DNA of 64,000 nt from Cyanobacteria bacterium FACHB-DQ100 (GCA_014695195.1 JACJNW010000028.1:1054001-1118000); one strand, 5' to 3'; numbered from the stretch's first letter, positions 36,723-46,234 are shown. The notes: generated by a model not told the origin, from the letters alone. Translations and numbers: made by a program.

Positions 36723-38585
36723 CTAAGATTGACGATATCGATCAAGCAATTCCATCAAATAGTCAAAGCCATCGACTCCAATCTCAGTCATTAAGCGCGA
36801 TCGTTGCTCCTGCAAAAGCTGGTCAAACCGCTCTCCGAGTTGTCCCCGCAGGATTGTTAACAAGCCGGCTGCACTTCTCCAATCATTCGTTCCCATCTGC
36901 TCAAGCTTGTACATCGCGATCGCCGAGGCAAAAACGACTCTTTCATAGTCCTGACGCTGATAAAACGCTTCGCCAAAGTTCGACAAACAGAGCGCATGTA
37001 GATAGCGATCGCCCGCATCTACAGCGGCGTAGCTGGCTTGTTCTAGATACTTCAGAGCTTGATCAGTGTCATTCAAGGTGACATAAGCACTGCCTAAGCT
37101 GAGGGCGCAGAGTGCCTTGCTCTGAAAGTCTCCTAACTTTTCCGAGAGCGCTAATCCTTGCTCCAGGTAGCCGATCGCGAGTTCATAAGCATCCGGATCA
37201 GACTCTAATAGTTGAGCTTGAAACACTTCCGCATAGCCTAAGTTTGCCAGTGCGTTTGCTTCACCCATGCGATCGCCCGATTGTCGGCTGAGAATTAAAG
37301 CTCTTTGACTGTTACTAATCGCTTCTGCATACTGTTTTTGATGCAGACTGACGCGACTTAGATGGTTGAACGTCGCAATCTCACATCTGCGATCGCCTGC
37401 TTCTTGGGCAATCTCTTGGGCTGCAAGGTAAATCTCTTTTGCTAAATCCAAGGCTCCAGAGATACGCTGCGATGACCCGATCAATGTAAGGATTCTTGCT
37501 TTCTCCTGAGTGCCTTCGACCCGCTTTAAAGGTTCGCTCAAATAGTTCATCGCTTCACGGAACGATGCACCCGTGAACGACGTGTAAACGGTTCCATACA
37601 AAGGAAAGTAGGGGCGCTGAGCAAAGATTCTCAAAATTTGGAGCGACACCCGAAATGAGGCTTCTGAAAAGCGCGATCGATTGATCGAATTGAGCGACGA
37701 CGATCGCGCAAAGCCATACGATAACTCCATCCAAATCAAGGCAAAGGTCAAAAAGATCGACACGCACAGCGAGGTGCCGATCTTAGAACTATAGCTTTGA
37801 TTTTCTGACCAACTGACCAAACCACGCTGCAACGCTTGCACCACGATCGTAAACTCAATCCAATCCGCTAACGTGATTTCGGGTTGAGATTCGACCCATA
37901 GACTTGCTGCTTGATTTTGATTTAATGCCGTAAAAAATGATTTGGGAATATTGCCAATCGCTTGTTTTGACCACAACTCCCAAGGCTTTGCTCCTCGCGA
38001 GGACTCACCAAATCCTAATTGTTCGGGATTATAAATCCAACTGATGAGATGAGGTTGTAAGGTATTCCAAGACTGAAAACCGCGCAGAATTCCATCACTC
38101 AGTTGTGCAAGTTCTTGTTGAGTTTCAACATCAGAAATTGGCTGTTGCTTCAGCGTTACTGCTAATTGTTTGAGTTGATCAGCATTCAAACTATTTGGAT
38201 GATTGGGATCACTCAAGGTCAGAAAAATGAGTAATCGCTCGGTTTTGTCTGCTTGATTCAGTTGTCGAACTGCGGTCGCGATCGCGCTCCTGTTTTGATT
38301 TTCAGACTGCCAGCGCTTCCATTCACCGTCAAGCGTCGAGAGTGCCCGCATCGCCCGCATTGCTTTGGCTTGCTTGAGCTCATCGCTGCGATCGTTCGCC
38401 CGAGTTTGAGTCTGCACAAATCGATCGCGAAACTTCGCCTCAAAGATCTCACCGCTATCTGGTTCAATTTCCTGCACCAGCATTTGATAAACCTGTTCTT
38501 TTGATCGAATGTTGCCTTTCAGCGTCATTTGAACGATTTGTTCAATCAAATTTGTATAGCGATCGCCCAGTGCAGAATCAGACAT
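36723..38585 (-). CDS. TPR-repeat protein with N-terminal cyanobacterial domain
   Basis: This 620-residue protein starts MSDSALGDRYTNLIEQIVQ, followed by GNIRSKEQVYQMLVQEIEPDSGEIFE, an opening shared by a cyanobacterial TPR family of unknown role. A putative membrane helix lies near residues 270-292 (IGTSLCVSIFLTFALIWMEL). TPR units follow from ~360 to 590: LIGSSQRISGALDLAKEIYLAAQEIAQ, QYAEAISNSQRALILSRQSGD, YELAIGYLEQGLALSEKLGD and ALKYLEQASYAAVDAGD. The ATG at 38585 is preferred over 38615. It probably is a scaffold; no partner is evident. It ends just beyond the island's right edge. Confidence 0.8.
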   Translation of the reverse strand: MSDSALGDRYTNLIEQIVQMTLKGNIRSKEQVYQMLVQEIEPDSGEIFEAKFRDRFVQTQTRANDRSDELKQAKAMRAMRALSTLDGEWKRWQSENQNRSAIATAVRQLNQADKTERLLIFLTLSDPNHPNSLNADQLKQLAVTLKQQPISDVETQQELAQLSDGILRGFQSWNTLQPHLISWIYNPEQLGFGESSRGAKPWELWSKQAIGNIPKSFFTALNQNQAASLWVESQPEITLADWIEFTIVVQALQRGLVSWSENQSYSSKIGTSLCVSIFLTFALIWMELSYGFARSSSLNSINRSRFSEASFRVSLQILRIFAQRPYFPLYGTVYTSFTGASFREAMNYLSEPLKRVEGTQEKARILTLIGSSQRISGALDLAKEIYLAAQEIAQEAGDRRCEIATFNHLSRVSLHQKQYAEAISNSQRALILSRQSGDRMGEANALANLGYAEVFQAQLLESDPDAYELAIGYLEQGLALSEKLGDFQSKALCALSLGSAYVTLNDTDQALKYLEQASYAAVDAGDRYLHALCLSNFGEAFYQRQDYERVVFASAIAMYKLEQMGTNDWRSAAGLLTILRGQLGERFDQLLQEQRSRLMTEIGVDGFDYLMELLDRYRQS

Positions 38586-38750
38586 AGAACATCCCGTGAT
38601 GAAGGCTTTCTTCATTCTAAAAGTTCTGGCAAAAGTCTTTCATCTCCGACTTAAAAATCAGCGTATTGCGATTGTGAAGTGGGTAAATTTGGATATGATG
38701 AACAAATAATTTCGGTGCTTCGCTGTTTCTGCTTAATGAGGAGTCGATCG

Positions 38751-39266
38751 ATGAGAAATTTGATGGGATTAATCAATCAAAAGCTGAGCTTAGTTGGAGT
38801 GGTAGGAGTTTGCGCGATCGCCGTTGCAAATCAGGCTCCGGCTTCAGCCCAAGCCGCTTACGGCAGCTATGTGGGTATTGGTCCTGGAATCGGGTTGACG
38901 AGCGGTGATGACGGTGGAAGCAGTGTATCGGCTGTAGTGGCTGGACGTTATAAGTTCCTCAGAGCGCCGATCTCGCTGCGAGCACAAGCGTTTATTGGCA
39001 ATGGAGTCGCGATCGTTCCAACCGTTTCTTACGATATTCCGCTCAATTGGCAGACTGATGTTTACATCGGTGCGGGTGCTTCGATTCCGCTCGGTGGTGA
39101 TACGGCGGTGGGAAATCGCACCAGCTTTGCGATTCAGCCGGGCATTGACTACGCACTTCCCAATAGTAATTTAGTCGTGTTTGGCAATGCGGTGATTGCG
39201 TTTGATGGCTACCGGGGCGGTGGAGCGGCTGCAACCCTGCAAGGTGGAGTCGGATTGCGCTTCTAA
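38751..39266 (+). CDS. Small outer-membrane beta-barrel-like protein
   Basis: This 171-residue protein has a signal peptide ending near APASAQA and a Gly-rich body of alternating polar and hydrophobic residues (GSYVGIGPGIGLTSG, SLRAQAFIGNGVAIVPTVSY, TDVYIGAGASIPLGG). It ends in Phe (QGGVGLRF), as porin-like barrels do. It fits the OmpA-like/OMP_b-brl beta-barrel class with about eight strands. The start at 38751 is set by a GAGGAG ribosome-binding site; the frame from 38679 is too long. Function unknown, probably outer membrane. Confidence 0.7.
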   Translation: MRNLMGLINQKLSLVGVVGVCAIAVANQAPASAQAAYGSYVGIGPGIGLTSGDDGGSSVSAVVAGRYKFLRAPISLRAQAFIGNGVAIVPTVSYDIPLNWQTDVYIGAGASIPLGGDTAVGNRTSFAIQPGIDYALPNSNLVVFGNAVIAFDGYRGGGAAATLQGGVGLRF

Positions 39267-39333
39267 GTTGACGCAATGTTGACGCAATGACGTGACACCC
39301 GTAACGATAGAGTGAGTTGCGATCGGATTATTT

Positions 39334-40536
39334 ATGACCGCTCCCCTAAGCTGGACAGAACTCGAAGCCCTCACCGACTTTCAACCCGACCCGATCGACG
39401 GTTTAACGAATGCTCAATCCCGATTACGCCTGTTTGGACAGGCTGAATCGGAGGTGCGCGTGACGCTTTATCGTGACTATCATGCCTGGTGTCCCTACTG
39501 CCAGAAAATTTGGCTATGGCTAGAAGAAAAGCAAATCCCGTACCGCATCGAAAAAGTGACGATGTTCTGCTACGGCGAGAAAGAAAGCTGGTACAAGCGG
39601 AAAGTGCCATCGGGAATGCTGCCTGCGATCGAGCTTGACGGGCGCATCATCACCGAAAGCGACGATATTCTAATGGCGCTGGAACAAAAGTTCGGTGTTC
39701 TGACCTTGGGGATGGAAGATCCGAGAGTGAAGCCGTTGCGCTGGTTAGAGCGACTTTTATTTCGAGCATGGTGCAATTGGCTATGCTATCCATCGATGTC
39801 AGCGCGCGAGGAACAGCGCAAGCGTGAAAAGTTTATCGAGGTGATGGCACAGGTCGAAGTAGCCCTCGCTCAAACGCCAGGAGCTTACTTTTTAGAAGAA
39901 TTCAGTACGGTGGATGTGATTTTCACGCCGTATGTCGAACGCATGAATGCAAGCCTTTATTACTACAAGGGCTACTCGATGCGCGAGGAAAATCCGCGAT
40001 TTAAAGCGTGGTTTGATGCGATGGAAACTCGATCGACCTATCGTGGCACTCAGAGCGATTTTCACACGCACGTCCATGATTTGCCGCCGCAGATGGGGGG
40101 ATGCTGGGAAAATGGCGAACCGCAGATGCGGATCAATAAAGCGCGAGTGGATCAAGGGTCTTGGTTTGAGTTACCGGATGTGGCTTATCCAGAACCGGAG
40201 AACTCTCGTCAAGAGGCGTTGTATCGCGTAATCAAGCATCGATCGAACATTATTCGCGTCAATCCTGCGCCGGATGAATTAATGGATGAAGCACTGCGTT
40301 CTGCCTTAACTCGAATGATGACGGGTCGCGCGTGTGTCCCGCCATCGGGTGCAGATGTGGCGCTGCGGTATTTGCGCGATCGCATTAGTGTGCCGCGGGA
40401 TATGTCGATTTATGCTGCGAAGCGACTGAGAACGGCGTTAGAGGAAACCGCTGCCCTAGTTGGCAGCGGTCAAGGCCTACCGATTCCGGTGAAGCATCGA
40501 CGTGACCAAGATCCGGCGAACTTTGCCAAACGATAA
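39334..40536 (+). CDS. Glutathione S-transferase-like protein with CPYC motif
   Basis: This 400-residue protein contains a thioredoxin-fold GST domain starting at ~46 ([28 protein letters not shown]), with the redox-type CPYC active site, then [27 protein letters not shown] helical GST C-terminal domain follows (~140-245), and a further ~150-residue extension ends in [21 protein letters not shown]. Such long CPYC GSTs are known in cyanobacteria, algae and plants and may reduce glutathione disulphides or dehydroascorbate-like substrates; this is inference. No operon partner is apparent. Confidence 0.8.
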   Translation: MTAPLSWTELEALTDFQPDPIDGLTNAQSRLRLFGQAESEVRVTLYRDYHAWCPYCQKIWLWLEEKQIPYRIEKVTMFCYGEKESWYKRKVPSGMLPAIELDGRIITESDDILMALEQKFGVLTLGMEDPRVKPLRWLERLLFRAWCNWLCYPSMSAREEQRKREKFIEVMAQVEVALAQTPGAYFLEEFSTVDVIFTPYVERMNASLYYYKGYSMREENPRFKAWFDAMETRSTYRGTQSDFHTHVHDLPPQMGGCWENGEPQMRINKARVDQGSWFELPDVAYPEPENSRQEALYRVIKHRSNIIRVNPAPDELMDEALRSALTRMMTGRACVPPSGADVALRYLRDRISVPRDMSIYAAKRLRTALEETAALVGSGQGLPIPVKHRRDQDPANFAKR

Positions 40537-40606
40537 GCGCTTAGGCAAATGGGGCTTAGACAAATGGTAGAGTATGACCCGCTCCTCGGGGGAAGGTAAC
40601 CGCGCT

Positions 40607-40876
40607 TTAGTCAGCAGATGACCCCGTAATGCTAACTACCACAATTTGCAGCAGGATATTCGCGACGAACGCCGCCGACCAGAGCGTCATAATGTTTTTA
40701 AGGTTATGACGATCGGCGTTCTGCCATCCCCAAATGAAGGTGTAGATACCGCAGAAAATTCCAAAAATTCCCCAACCGACTCCTTTATCGGGAAAGAGCT
40801 TCAGTAGAACGAGAATAAAGCAAACTAGGCTGACAATTGATGCTGCTAAATTAATTAATGTGAGCAGAACTTGCAT
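40607..40876 (-). CDS. Small membrane protein, unknown function
   Basis: This 89-residue protein has three hydrophobic segments (residues ~5-27, ~32-50 and ~62-83) with a conserved-looking WGWQNADRHNLKNIM loop. Many cyanobacteria carry a short membrane protein with a GIFGIFCGIYTFIWGW pattern like this; no function is known to me. It lies 38 bp from the DUF2752 gene on the same strand and may be part of the same transcript. Confidence 0.7.
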   Translation of the reverse strand: MQVLLTLINLAASIVSLVCFILVLLKLFPDKGVGWGIFGIFCGIYTFIWGWQNADRHNLKNIMTLWSAAFVANILLQIVVVSITGSSAD

Positions 40877-40914
40877 TCACAAACCCTCAAAAAATCTGTA
40901 GCCATAAAAGCACA

Positions 40915-41328
40915 TTACAGAACTAATTGATAAAACTCCTTTGTAAAAAAGAACAATCGAATCAGCCAATATATCAAGGCACTACTGAGAAGCACGATCG
41001 TAATTCCAGTGCGCCGCTCAATGCGATCGACAATGCTTACAAACTTGATGTAGTTTGATTTTGGCAGCACGATCGCGGCTAAAACTAATCCCCCTATACC
41101 GACCACGATCGGTGCAAAGGCATGAATTCTCAAGGCATGATCAAAGTGACCGTGTAAGAGTTCTAAGGTGGCGCGCGAGAGTCCACAGCCCGGACAGGGA
41201 ATACCCAGCCCATACCGGATCGGGCATTGCCAGCTTGGTAAACCGAGTAGAATCAGTCCGAAATGAACGGTTGCCGTAGCTGCAAGAATCACACAGAGTT
41301 GGCGCGATCGTACCAGTGAAGACAGCAT
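40915..41328 (-). CDS. DUF2752 membrane protein
   Basis: This 137-residue protein matches DUF2752: a hydrophobic N-terminal helix, then CPIRYGLGIPCPGCGLSRATLELLHG with the invariant CPGCGLSR motif, and two more membrane helices. Function of the family is unknown; the paired cysteines could be redox-active or bind metal. It starts only 3 bases after the stop of the DUF429 gene, so the two are co-transcribed. Confidence 0.85.
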   Translation of the reverse strand: MLSSLVRSRQLCVILAATATVHFGLILLGLPSWQCPIRYGLGIPCPGCGLSRATLELLHGHFDHALRIHAFAPIVVGIGGLVLAAIVLPKSNYIKFVSIVDRIERRTGITIVLLSSALIYWLIRLFFFTKEFYQLVL

Positions 41329-41331
41329 GGT

Positions 41332-42054
41332 TTAAGTCAACGGCGATGGAACCACAATATACCCGGATGCACGATCGCCCAACACCATATTTTTTTCGGT
41401 TCCCCAGTACCACCAGTAGGCAGCTACATACGCACAAATCAAACTATCGAACTGATCTTCAACTGCTTTGAGTTCAGTTCCTTTGTTTGGAATGCTGGGC
41501 AGTGTTTCTAACTTTAATCGCGGTTCAATCTGAGGTAATCGCTCTAGGATGAACTGGCGTAATTTTTCGAGTTCCGGTTTGCGCTGTGCGATCGTGCCTT
41601 TTTTGTATTTCAGGATTTGACTCAGTTGAAATAAATTCACCATTGCAGGATGCGGAAACACTTCGATTTGATAGCGCCCCGGATGCTGTGGCTCGATCGT
41701 CGGCGCGTGTTCAAATCCCCGCGCTTCTAAGCTCAGCCCGACGCCAACGGTACGATCGGCAAACGGCAGCCCTAAGTTTGCTGGATAACAGCCTGCGTGG
41801 TAGCGCCCGAAGTGTTTGTGAGCTAAACGATCGGGAAGTCGCATTCCAGTTTGATTCGGAATAAGGGTCGGTGCATCAACGGCAACGATCGCACAATCTG
41901 GAGCCTGCTGATCCACCCAGGCAAGAATGTTGTCGATCGAACTCTCTCGCCGCAGGTCTAGCAGCGTTAAGGTTCGATCGACCAGCTCTAAACAGCACAA
42001 GCCGCTAGGATTTGAACTCCAGCCTAAATCAATTCCGAGACATCTCACAGTCAC
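41332..42054 (-). CDS. DUF429 predicted nuclease (RNase H-like fold)
   Basis: This 240-residue protein starts TVRCLGIDLGWSSNPSGLC, with an acidic residue in the first strand, then VAVDAPTLIPN and a C-terminal EDQFDSLICAYVAAYWWYWG. These are the acidic positions of DUF429, a predicted RNase H-like nuclease family. The biological target is unknown. It shares an operon with the DUF2752 gene downstream (3-bp spacing) and sits 14 bp after the coiled-coil protein gene, so three genes may be transcribed together. Confidence 0.8.
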   Translation of the reverse strand: MTVRCLGIDLGWSSNPSGLCCLELVDRTLTLLDLRRESSIDNILAWVDQQAPDCAIVAVDAPTLIPNQTGMRLPDRLAHKHFGRYHAGCYPANLGLPFADRTVGVGLSLEARGFEHAPTIEPQHPGRYQIEVFPHPAMVNLFQLSQILKYKKGTIAQRKPELEKLRQFILERLPQIEPRLKLETLPSIPNKGTELKAVEDQFDSLICAYVAAYWWYWGTEKNMVLGDRASGYIVVPSPLT

Positions 42055-42068
42055 AACGTGAAGCGAAG

Positions 42069-42446
42069 CTACCGATTCTCTTCGGTTCTGAGCCGCTCTA
42101 CTTCTGCCCGGAGTGCGGCTAACTGTGCGGTGAGTTCTTGCAGTTCAAGCTGGACTTCCGGCGAAGCGGTGGGAACTGGGGTTGCAGTGGTTGTCACCGT
42201 GGTTCCAGAATTCATCTCACCCCGCCGTTGAGCCATCAAAGTATCCACATAGCTGCGGGCTTCTTGCTCGGTCATTTCGCCCTTGTTTGCCCATTCGCGG
42301 GTGAGTTGGTCGAGTTCGGCTTTGATTTTAGTTAAATTAGCTTCGCGCTTTTGCGGGTCTTGGAGAATTTCGACGAGCGATGCAGTCGCTCCAAGTGTGA
42401 CACGAAAGCTTTTTTGTAAGATGCGAACGACAGTATCAGAATTCAT
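42069..42446 (-). CDS. Small coiled-coil cyanobacterial protein (phasin-like)
   Basis: This 125-residue protein starts MNSDTVVRILQKSFRVTLGATASLVEILQDPQKREANL. A helical stretch EWANKGEMTEQEARSYVDTLM follows, then a Thr/Pro-rich linker and a C-terminal coiled coil (LELQELTAQLAALRAEVERL). The layout resembles small phasin-like or polyhydroxyalkanoate-granule associated proteins conserved in cyanobacteria, but this is a similarity of architecture only. The ATG at 42446 is favoured over 42467. Confidence 0.65.
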   Translation of the reverse strand: MNSDTVVRILQKSFRVTLGATASLVEILQDPQKREANLTKIKAELDQLTREWANKGEMTEQEARSYVDTLMAQRRGEMNSGTTVTTTATPVPTASPEVQLELQELTAQLAALRAEVERLRTEENR

Positions 42447-42558
42447 ACATCCAGCCCAGCAACTCAATACTTCGATTTTACTGCACGAAGTTTTAGCGAC
42501 TGCTTTTCTTCAACTTTCAGTCGCCAAGCTTAATTAAATTTGTAAGGCTCAGGTGATC

Positions 42559-45141
42559 CTACTTAATCGCCATCAGCTTTCTCCAGTCTGCGATCGCGCT
42601 TTCACTCCAATACCAGTTTTGGCTGAGGGCTTTGATTTGAAACTGCTCCGGAGCTTCGTCCGAGACTCGATCGCGCAATGCAACCGCCCGCTGTCTGGAT
42701 TGATTACGTGCATTGCCCTTTTGAGTTTGAGCCTCTTTATTAAACGCAAGTGCGAGTCCTGCCTGTGCCGTCAGTTCCTCGCGTTTTGCCGCGCCTCCAA
42801 TTTCTCTCGCAAGTTTCGCCGCATTCAGCCAACTCCGACCTGCACGATCGGCATTGCCTTGAGAATAATAAACAAAGCCCAAAGCATTCAGAACTTGAGG
42901 CGTTCGATTGCCTTTCAGCGCCGTTTCAAAATAATTTTGAGCATCATCTAAGCTGTAGCTGCTCTTACGCTGCTGCACCGACTGCCACGCAATTCGACCG
43001 CGCAAAAATGCCACGGCTGGATTGTCTAATTTATCGGGGGGCACATTCTGAAATGCAGAATCGGCAGCCGCAAGCTGTCCTTGGCTCAGCAACTCCTCGA
43101 TCGCATCTTGCCCAGAACGCAAATCACCTTGAGCAAAGCTCCGAGTCGCGGTTGAGACTAAGATATTCGCTCGACTCGGATTCGCTCCGACGGGCTGATC
43201 TAGCTCACGCACTGCATCAATCAACTGGCTGGGTGGCGGAGTCGAAGCCCGCCAAGCAGAGAAGCCGACTACGCCTAAAACCGCAGCTACCGCCCCCGAA
43301 ATTCCTAGCACCAGCCAAGGGTGGCGGCGTGCAGGTCTGGATTTTCGAGTGCCAAAGATGCGATCGACGATCGGTTCTTCGGTGATCTTGATATCTTCAA
43401 CGTGCAGGTCGGGAGTGGGAGCGGTGGGGGGAGTGACCTGCTGCGTCGGAGCGAGATGGTGTGCCGCTTCTAAGCGCTGAAGATGGCGACGGGCATCACT
43501 TAAACTTGGCTCATATTGCAGTGCCATTTTATAAGCCACGATCGCCTCAGTTGGGCTACCCAACTGCTCTAAAGCCGTTCCCATTTCGCTAAACGCCTCT
43601 GCACAGTGGGGATCAAGCTCGATCGCTCGTCCATAAGCGACCACGGCTCCACTGAAATCTCGGTTTTGCGCTCGCAGCCTGCCGAGCGTTAGACAGTCTT
43701 CTGCAGTGTGAAGCTGGGATTCATCAGTATTAACAGAGAGCGATTCAAAGAACGGTTGCGTCTCTTGCGTTGGCAAAAAGGGATTCTCTTCGGGGTCACG
43801 AATTTCCCTCAGCATTTCCAGAATGGCTTGTCGATCGCTGTCTTCCGGCTCGTCAAAGTCTAGATTCGAGAACGATTCATCTTCGAGATCGAGCGGATCA
43901 CCGATCGCGCTGGCATTGATGCTAAAGGTTGAAGCAACCAGTTGCGAATTTTCCAGTGAGTCGGCTAACGGTGTTGGGGCAGCGGGCTGGAGGTAGCCGT
44001 CGAAATCGGGATGCAAATACAAGATCGGCAATGCCCAATACAACTGATCCGAGCCGTAAGACGACAGCAATCCCTGCCGCGCCCGACTCAGACTGAGATC
44101 AATCGGGGATCGCTGCCTCAAATTGCGGTAAAACAAGCGGCTGAGCGTCAATGCCACATCATCGGGGATGCGTTCCGCCATTGCCAGCACTGCCGGCATT
44201 CCTCGCTTCAATAGCGCTTCGGTCAGATTGCTCGACTCAGTTTCGTTTGCGGGATCAGCCGTTGCTGTATATACGCCGCGACAGGAATTAAATACCGCCA
44301 TGCGTACTCCATTGTTAACGAGCAATCCGGCAAGATCATCACCGCTCAGCACCTCGGTTAATCCGGTACGATCGCTCACCAGATACAAATCTCCCCCAGA
44401 CATGCCTAAATTGCTGTGTCCAGCATAATGCAGCACTTGGTAATGCCCTTGTTCCAAAGCTTGGGTCAACTGTTCGCGTCCGGGTTGATCCAGGATGGTT
44501 AGATCAATTTCGCCGTTCGTTTGTCGATCGCGTTGCAGTTCATCGCGCAGGTGATCTGCTTCTCGCCGCAGTTCCAGCACTTCTTGATCGGTCGGAGCCG
44601 CCAATACCATCAGAATTCTCAGCGGTTGGTTTGGGTCAAGCTCGATCGAGCGATGCGGCTGCAAAATCGTTCCCATGGGTGCAAAAGCAGCCTGATAGCG
44701 CGAAAATACGACATCGGTTCCCGTTGCCAAGGGTCGCGCTCCGGCATACAGCACTTCCCACGGTAAACGCGGCAAGCGATCGCCCTTCAGCCCTAACCGC
44801 AAGCGCAAGCCTTCGCGTCGATTCTGAGCGATTCCCTGCGCGGTCATCCAGCTATCGCGAATCGTGCCTTGAAATAGCGCATTGTAGAGCGTTTGTCCCA
44901 ATTCCACTAGGTTGGAGGAAAAACCGTCGCCACCCATTGCCAATTGACCCGATCGCATTCGTCCGCGCAAAATCCCCAACAGCGGATCGTGCATCAAATG
45001 GCGAGCTTGTTCCAGCCACTCTTCGACTTGCCAAGTGACCAGTTCTTCTGCCAGCGGCACTCCCGGTGAAACGCGCTCGGTTCTCACCCAATATTCATCG
45101 CCTCGCACTGGCGTGACGGAAATGTAGAATTCCTGATTCAC
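42559..45141 (-). CDS. CHAT-domain protease-like protein with TPRs and a membrane helix
   Basis: This 860-residue protein has a caspase-like CHAT domain in its first ~385 residues. The catalytic dyad is visible: His242 in HYAGHSN and Cys287 in VFNSCRG. TPR units follow at ~480-555 (AEDCLTLGRLRAQNRDFSGAVVAYGRAIELDP), then a single transmembrane helix at ~607-630, and a second TPR-like region to the end. CHAT proteins are peptidases related to separase and are used in caspase-like signalling and defence; cyanobacteria have many. No gasdermin-like or other known substrate gene is adjacent, so its target is unknown. Confidence 0.85.
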   Translation of the reverse strand: MNQEFYISVTPVRGDEYWVRTERVSPGVPLAEELVTWQVEEWLEQARHLMHDPLLGILRGRMRSGQLAMGGDGFSSNLVELGQTLYNALFQGTIRDSWMTAQGIAQNRREGLRLRLGLKGDRLPRLPWEVLYAGARPLATGTDVVFSRYQAAFAPMGTILQPHRSIELDPNQPLRILMVLAAPTDQEVLELRREADHLRDELQRDRQTNGEIDLTILDQPGREQLTQALEQGHYQVLHYAGHSNLGMSGGDLYLVSDRTGLTEVLSGDDLAGLLVNNGVRMAVFNSCRGVYTATADPANETESSNLTEALLKRGMPAVLAMAERIPDDVALTLSRLFYRNLRQRSPIDLSLSRARQGLLSSYGSDQLYWALPILYLHPDFDGYLQPAAPTPLADSLENSQLVASTFSINASAIGDPLDLEDESFSNLDFDEPEDSDRQAILEMLREIRDPEENPFLPTQETQPFFESLSVNTDESQLHTAEDCLTLGRLRAQNRDFSGAVVAYGRAIELDPHCAEAFSEMGTALEQLGSPTEAIVAYKMALQYEPSLSDARRHLQRLEAAHHLAPTQQVTPPTAPTPDLHVEDIKITEEPIVDRIFGTRKSRPARRHPWLVLGISGAVAAVLGVVGFSAWRASTPPPSQLIDAVRELDQPVGANPSRANILVSTATRSFAQGDLRSGQDAIEELLSQGQLAAADSAFQNVPPDKLDNPAVAFLRGRIAWQSVQQRKSSYSLDDAQNYFETALKGNRTPQVLNALGFVYYSQGNADRAGRSWLNAAKLAREIGGAAKREELTAQAGLALAFNKEAQTQKGNARNQSRQRAVALRDRVSDEAPEQFQIKALSQNWYWSESAIADWRKLMAIK

Positions 45142-45416
45142 AAGCCACCCTCCAACAATTCGCTGCGCTCCTCAACTGGAGTATCGAGGTCATCGCTGCT
45201 TTTATTACCACCGACGATCGATCCCGTTCAGGGAAAATTCGCAATCAATTCGCACTCTATAGCATTACAAATTTTTGCCCCGATCGACTGCCTCTGCCTT
45301 TGACGCAGGACTGCGATCATAGACGTAATTGACTCCAGACCTAGACGCACCTTTTATCTAAAAGTTACTAAAAGTTCAAGAAAACTTTGCTTTAGCTTTA
45401 AGTATTCCCACTCAAA

Positions 45417-45512
45417 GCATCCGGAGAACCCGCATGATTCCGAGCAAAGAGGAATGGTAGATGCACCCTGATTATTTCCCTCATTCATGCCTAGTGAGTG
45501 AGGGTTTTTTAT
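45417..45512 (+). ncRNA. Possible leader RNA/attenuator upstream of sodB
   Basis: A folded unit precedes sodB. GCATC (45417-45421) pairs with GATGC (45460-45464), and inside it ATTCC (45437-45441) pairs with GGAAT (45451-45455). A terminator (CCCTCATTCA 45478-45487 with TGAGTGAGGG 45495-45504, then T6) follows. The sodB ATG is 105 bases further on. It may be an attenuated leader or an independent small RNA ending before sodB. No known riboswitch class was recognised. Confidence 0.4.
45478..45510 (+). terminator. Rho-independent terminator in the sodB upstream region
   Basis: A ten-base stem with one G-U pair and seven-base loop, followed by TTTTTT. If it belongs to the sodB leader it would limit read-through into the gene. 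Confidence 0.75.
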
Positions 45513-45614
45513 TTGTTCAAGTCTCATCTCCTTTTTGAGATAGAATTTTCACGGTTAAGTTATGTTTCTGCCAACGCTCAAATCGCAGAACTACGATCGA
45601 GAGGAATTGAACAC

Positions 45615-46214
45615 ATGGCATTCACACAAGCTCCCTTACCTTTTGCAAAAGATGCCCTTGAGCCATATGGCATGAAGGCAGAAACGTTTGACTATCACTA
45701 TGGCAAGCACCATGCCGCTTATGTCACCAACTTAAACAAACTGGTGGAAGGCACACCGATGGAGAGCATGGCGCTAGAAGATGTGATCAAGCAGGCGTAT
45801 GGCGATTCGTCGAAGACTGGCGTTTTTAACAACGCAGCCCAGGTTTGGAACCACACCTTTTTCTGGAACTGCCTCAAAGCAGGCGGTGGTGGCGCTCCTA
45901 CAGGCGAACTGGCTGCAAAAATCGATGCGGCTTTCGGCAGCTATGACAAGTTCAAAGAAGAGTTCAGCAATGCTGCAACAACTCAGTTTGGCAGCGGCTG
46001 GGCTTGGCTGGTCGAGGAGAACGGAACGCTGAAGATCACAAAGACTCCGAACGCAGAAAACCCCCTGGTTCACGGTCAAAAGCCCTTACTGACCCTGGAT
46101 GTGTGGGAACACGCTTACTATCTTGACTACCAAAACGCTCGTCCTGCGTTTATCAAGAACTTCTTGGATAACTTGGTGAACTGGGATTTCGTGGCTCAGA
46201 ATCTCGCAGCGTAA
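45615..46214 (+). CDS. sodB: Iron superoxide dismutase
   Basis: This 199-residue SOD dismutates superoxide in the cytosol. Metal ligands are in HYGKHHAAYV, VWNHTFFW and [16 protein letters not shown]. The FNNAAQVWNHTFFW stretch has the AAQ glutamine that marks iron enzymes, and TPNAENPL has Ala where MnSOD has Gln. So it differs from the SOD at 5201. The ATG at 45615 follows a GAGGAA ribosome-binding site; the frame upstream to 45498 is leader. A strong terminator follows at 46235. Confidence 0.94.
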   Translation: MAFTQAPLPFAKDALEPYGMKAETFDYHYGKHHAAYVTNLNKLVEGTPMESMALEDVIKQAYGDSSKTGVFNNAAQVWNHTFFWNCLKAGGGGAPTGELAAKIDAAFGSYDKFKEEFSNAATTQFGSGWAWLVEENGTLKITKTPNAENPLVHGQKPLLTLDVWEHAYYLDYQNARPAFIKNFLDNLVNWDFVAQNLAA

Positions 46215-46234
46215 CGTTGGAGTCAATCGATTTT

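Larger units (their letters stand above)
45142..45614. other. Intergenic region with promoter and leader features before sodB
   Basis: A TTGACT hexamer at 45329-45334 and a T-rich TTTTATCT about 17 bases later could be a promoter. It is followed by the possible leader RNA and terminator listed separately. The 45142-45325 part shows nothing else and probably carries the divergent promoter of the CHAT gene. Confidence 0.4.
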
